Shown: positions 7,030 through 7,122 of the stretch, piece after piece | Position numbering within the stretch: position 1 is the stretch's first letter | Layout of the letters: every line of letters begins with the position of its first letter | Source: Bacillota bacterium | Lineage (GTDB): Bacteria; Bacillota; Sulfobacillia; Thermaerobacterales; Thermaerobacteraceae | NCBI GenBank assembly: GCA_003242195.1 | Contig: QGUQ01000094.1 | Span: 1-7,122 of the forward strand | Direction: 5' to 3' | Length of the DNA: 7,122 bases | Translations under genes and position numbers: made by a program | The notes under the pieces: generated by a model | What the model was told of the DNA's origin: nothing | What the model saw: only the letters and a program-made list of their open reading frames with translations | The model's database searches: none

Positions 7030-7122
7030 CGGTCTCTTTTCAACATCTCCGACCCCACGAAACCGTACAAAAACCCTATTCCGGCTTCTGCTTTACAAAA
7101 AAAAACACACAACAACAACGAA
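7030..7122 (+). other. Illumina Nextera adapter read-through (sequencing artefact, not genome)
   Basis: GC content drops abruptly to about 42% (hand count). Bases 7030-7048 match the 19-base Tn5 mosaic end as it appears in Nextera read-through at 15 of 19 positions. Bases 7049-7063 (CCGACCCCACGAAAC) match the rest of that adapter at 13 of 15. Bases 7064-7071 (CGTACAAA) sit where the 8-base index belongs. Bases 7072-7094 match the P7 end, including an exact CTTCTGCTT, at 18 of 24 with one gap. A poly-A run with scattered C follows, as expected when a read passes the end of its fragment. Adapter sequences are recalled from memory. The mismatches fit low-quality read ends. Confidence 0.93.

Noticed and set aside
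7030..7122. Continuation of carB, or a programmed change of protein sequence at the contig end
   Set aside because: The frame stays open by chance, but the DNA matches adapter, index slot, P7 and poly-A in order, so the encoded tail is not biological.

Overview
This window is a high-GC bacterial contig end carrying most of a de novo pyrimidine operon in the order pyrB-pyrC-carA-carB, all on the + strand. GC content is very high and third codon positions are almost all G or C. Shine-Dalgarno sites are strong (AGGAGG, GGGAGG, GGGGAGGGG). The operon leader has a PyrR-type RNA element followed by a classic terminator with a T-run. Together these suggest a high-GC, possibly thermophilic member of the Firmicutes (Thermaerobacter- or Symbiobacterium-like). 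That placement is inference; an actinobacterium is less likely because attenuation by an intrinsic terminator is the Firmicutes style of PyrR control.

Layout. Bases 1-101 hold the C-terminal end of a probable membrane protein. Bases 135-731 encode an unrecognised protein of up to 198 residues. Bases 732-1039 are non-coding and hold the operon's control region: a promoter (TTGACA, 17 bases, TAGGGT), a PyrR-binding hairpin, an antiterminator and a terminator hairpin. The two outcomes are mutually exclusive and can be read base by base. pyrB (aspartate carbamoyltransferase) and pyrC (dihydroorotase) then follow, overlapping at ATGA. A 182-base gap before carA contains a sharp AT-rich island that may be a second promoter or operator. 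carA and carB (the two carbamoyl-phosphate synthetase subunits) overlap by 8 bases. carB is cut off by the end of the contig.

How the genes work together. CarA releases ammonia from glutamine and CarB makes carbamoyl phosphate from it. PyrB joins carbamoyl phosphate to aspartate, and PyrC closes the ring to dihydroorotate. High UMP would load PyrR on the leader hairpin, block the antiterminator and stop transcription before pyrB. Carbamoyl phosphate also feeds arginine synthesis, so separate control of carAB from the island before carA would make sense.

The last ~93 bases (about 7030-7122) are not genome. They match, with errors, an Illumina Nextera transposase adapter, an index, the P7 end and a poly-A run-off. 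carB is therefore genuine only to about 7029, and its conserved protein pattern breaks exactly there. Apart from this artefact the operon is conventional, and I see no undescribed system. The best biological leads are the fully readable attenuator and the AT-rich island before carA.
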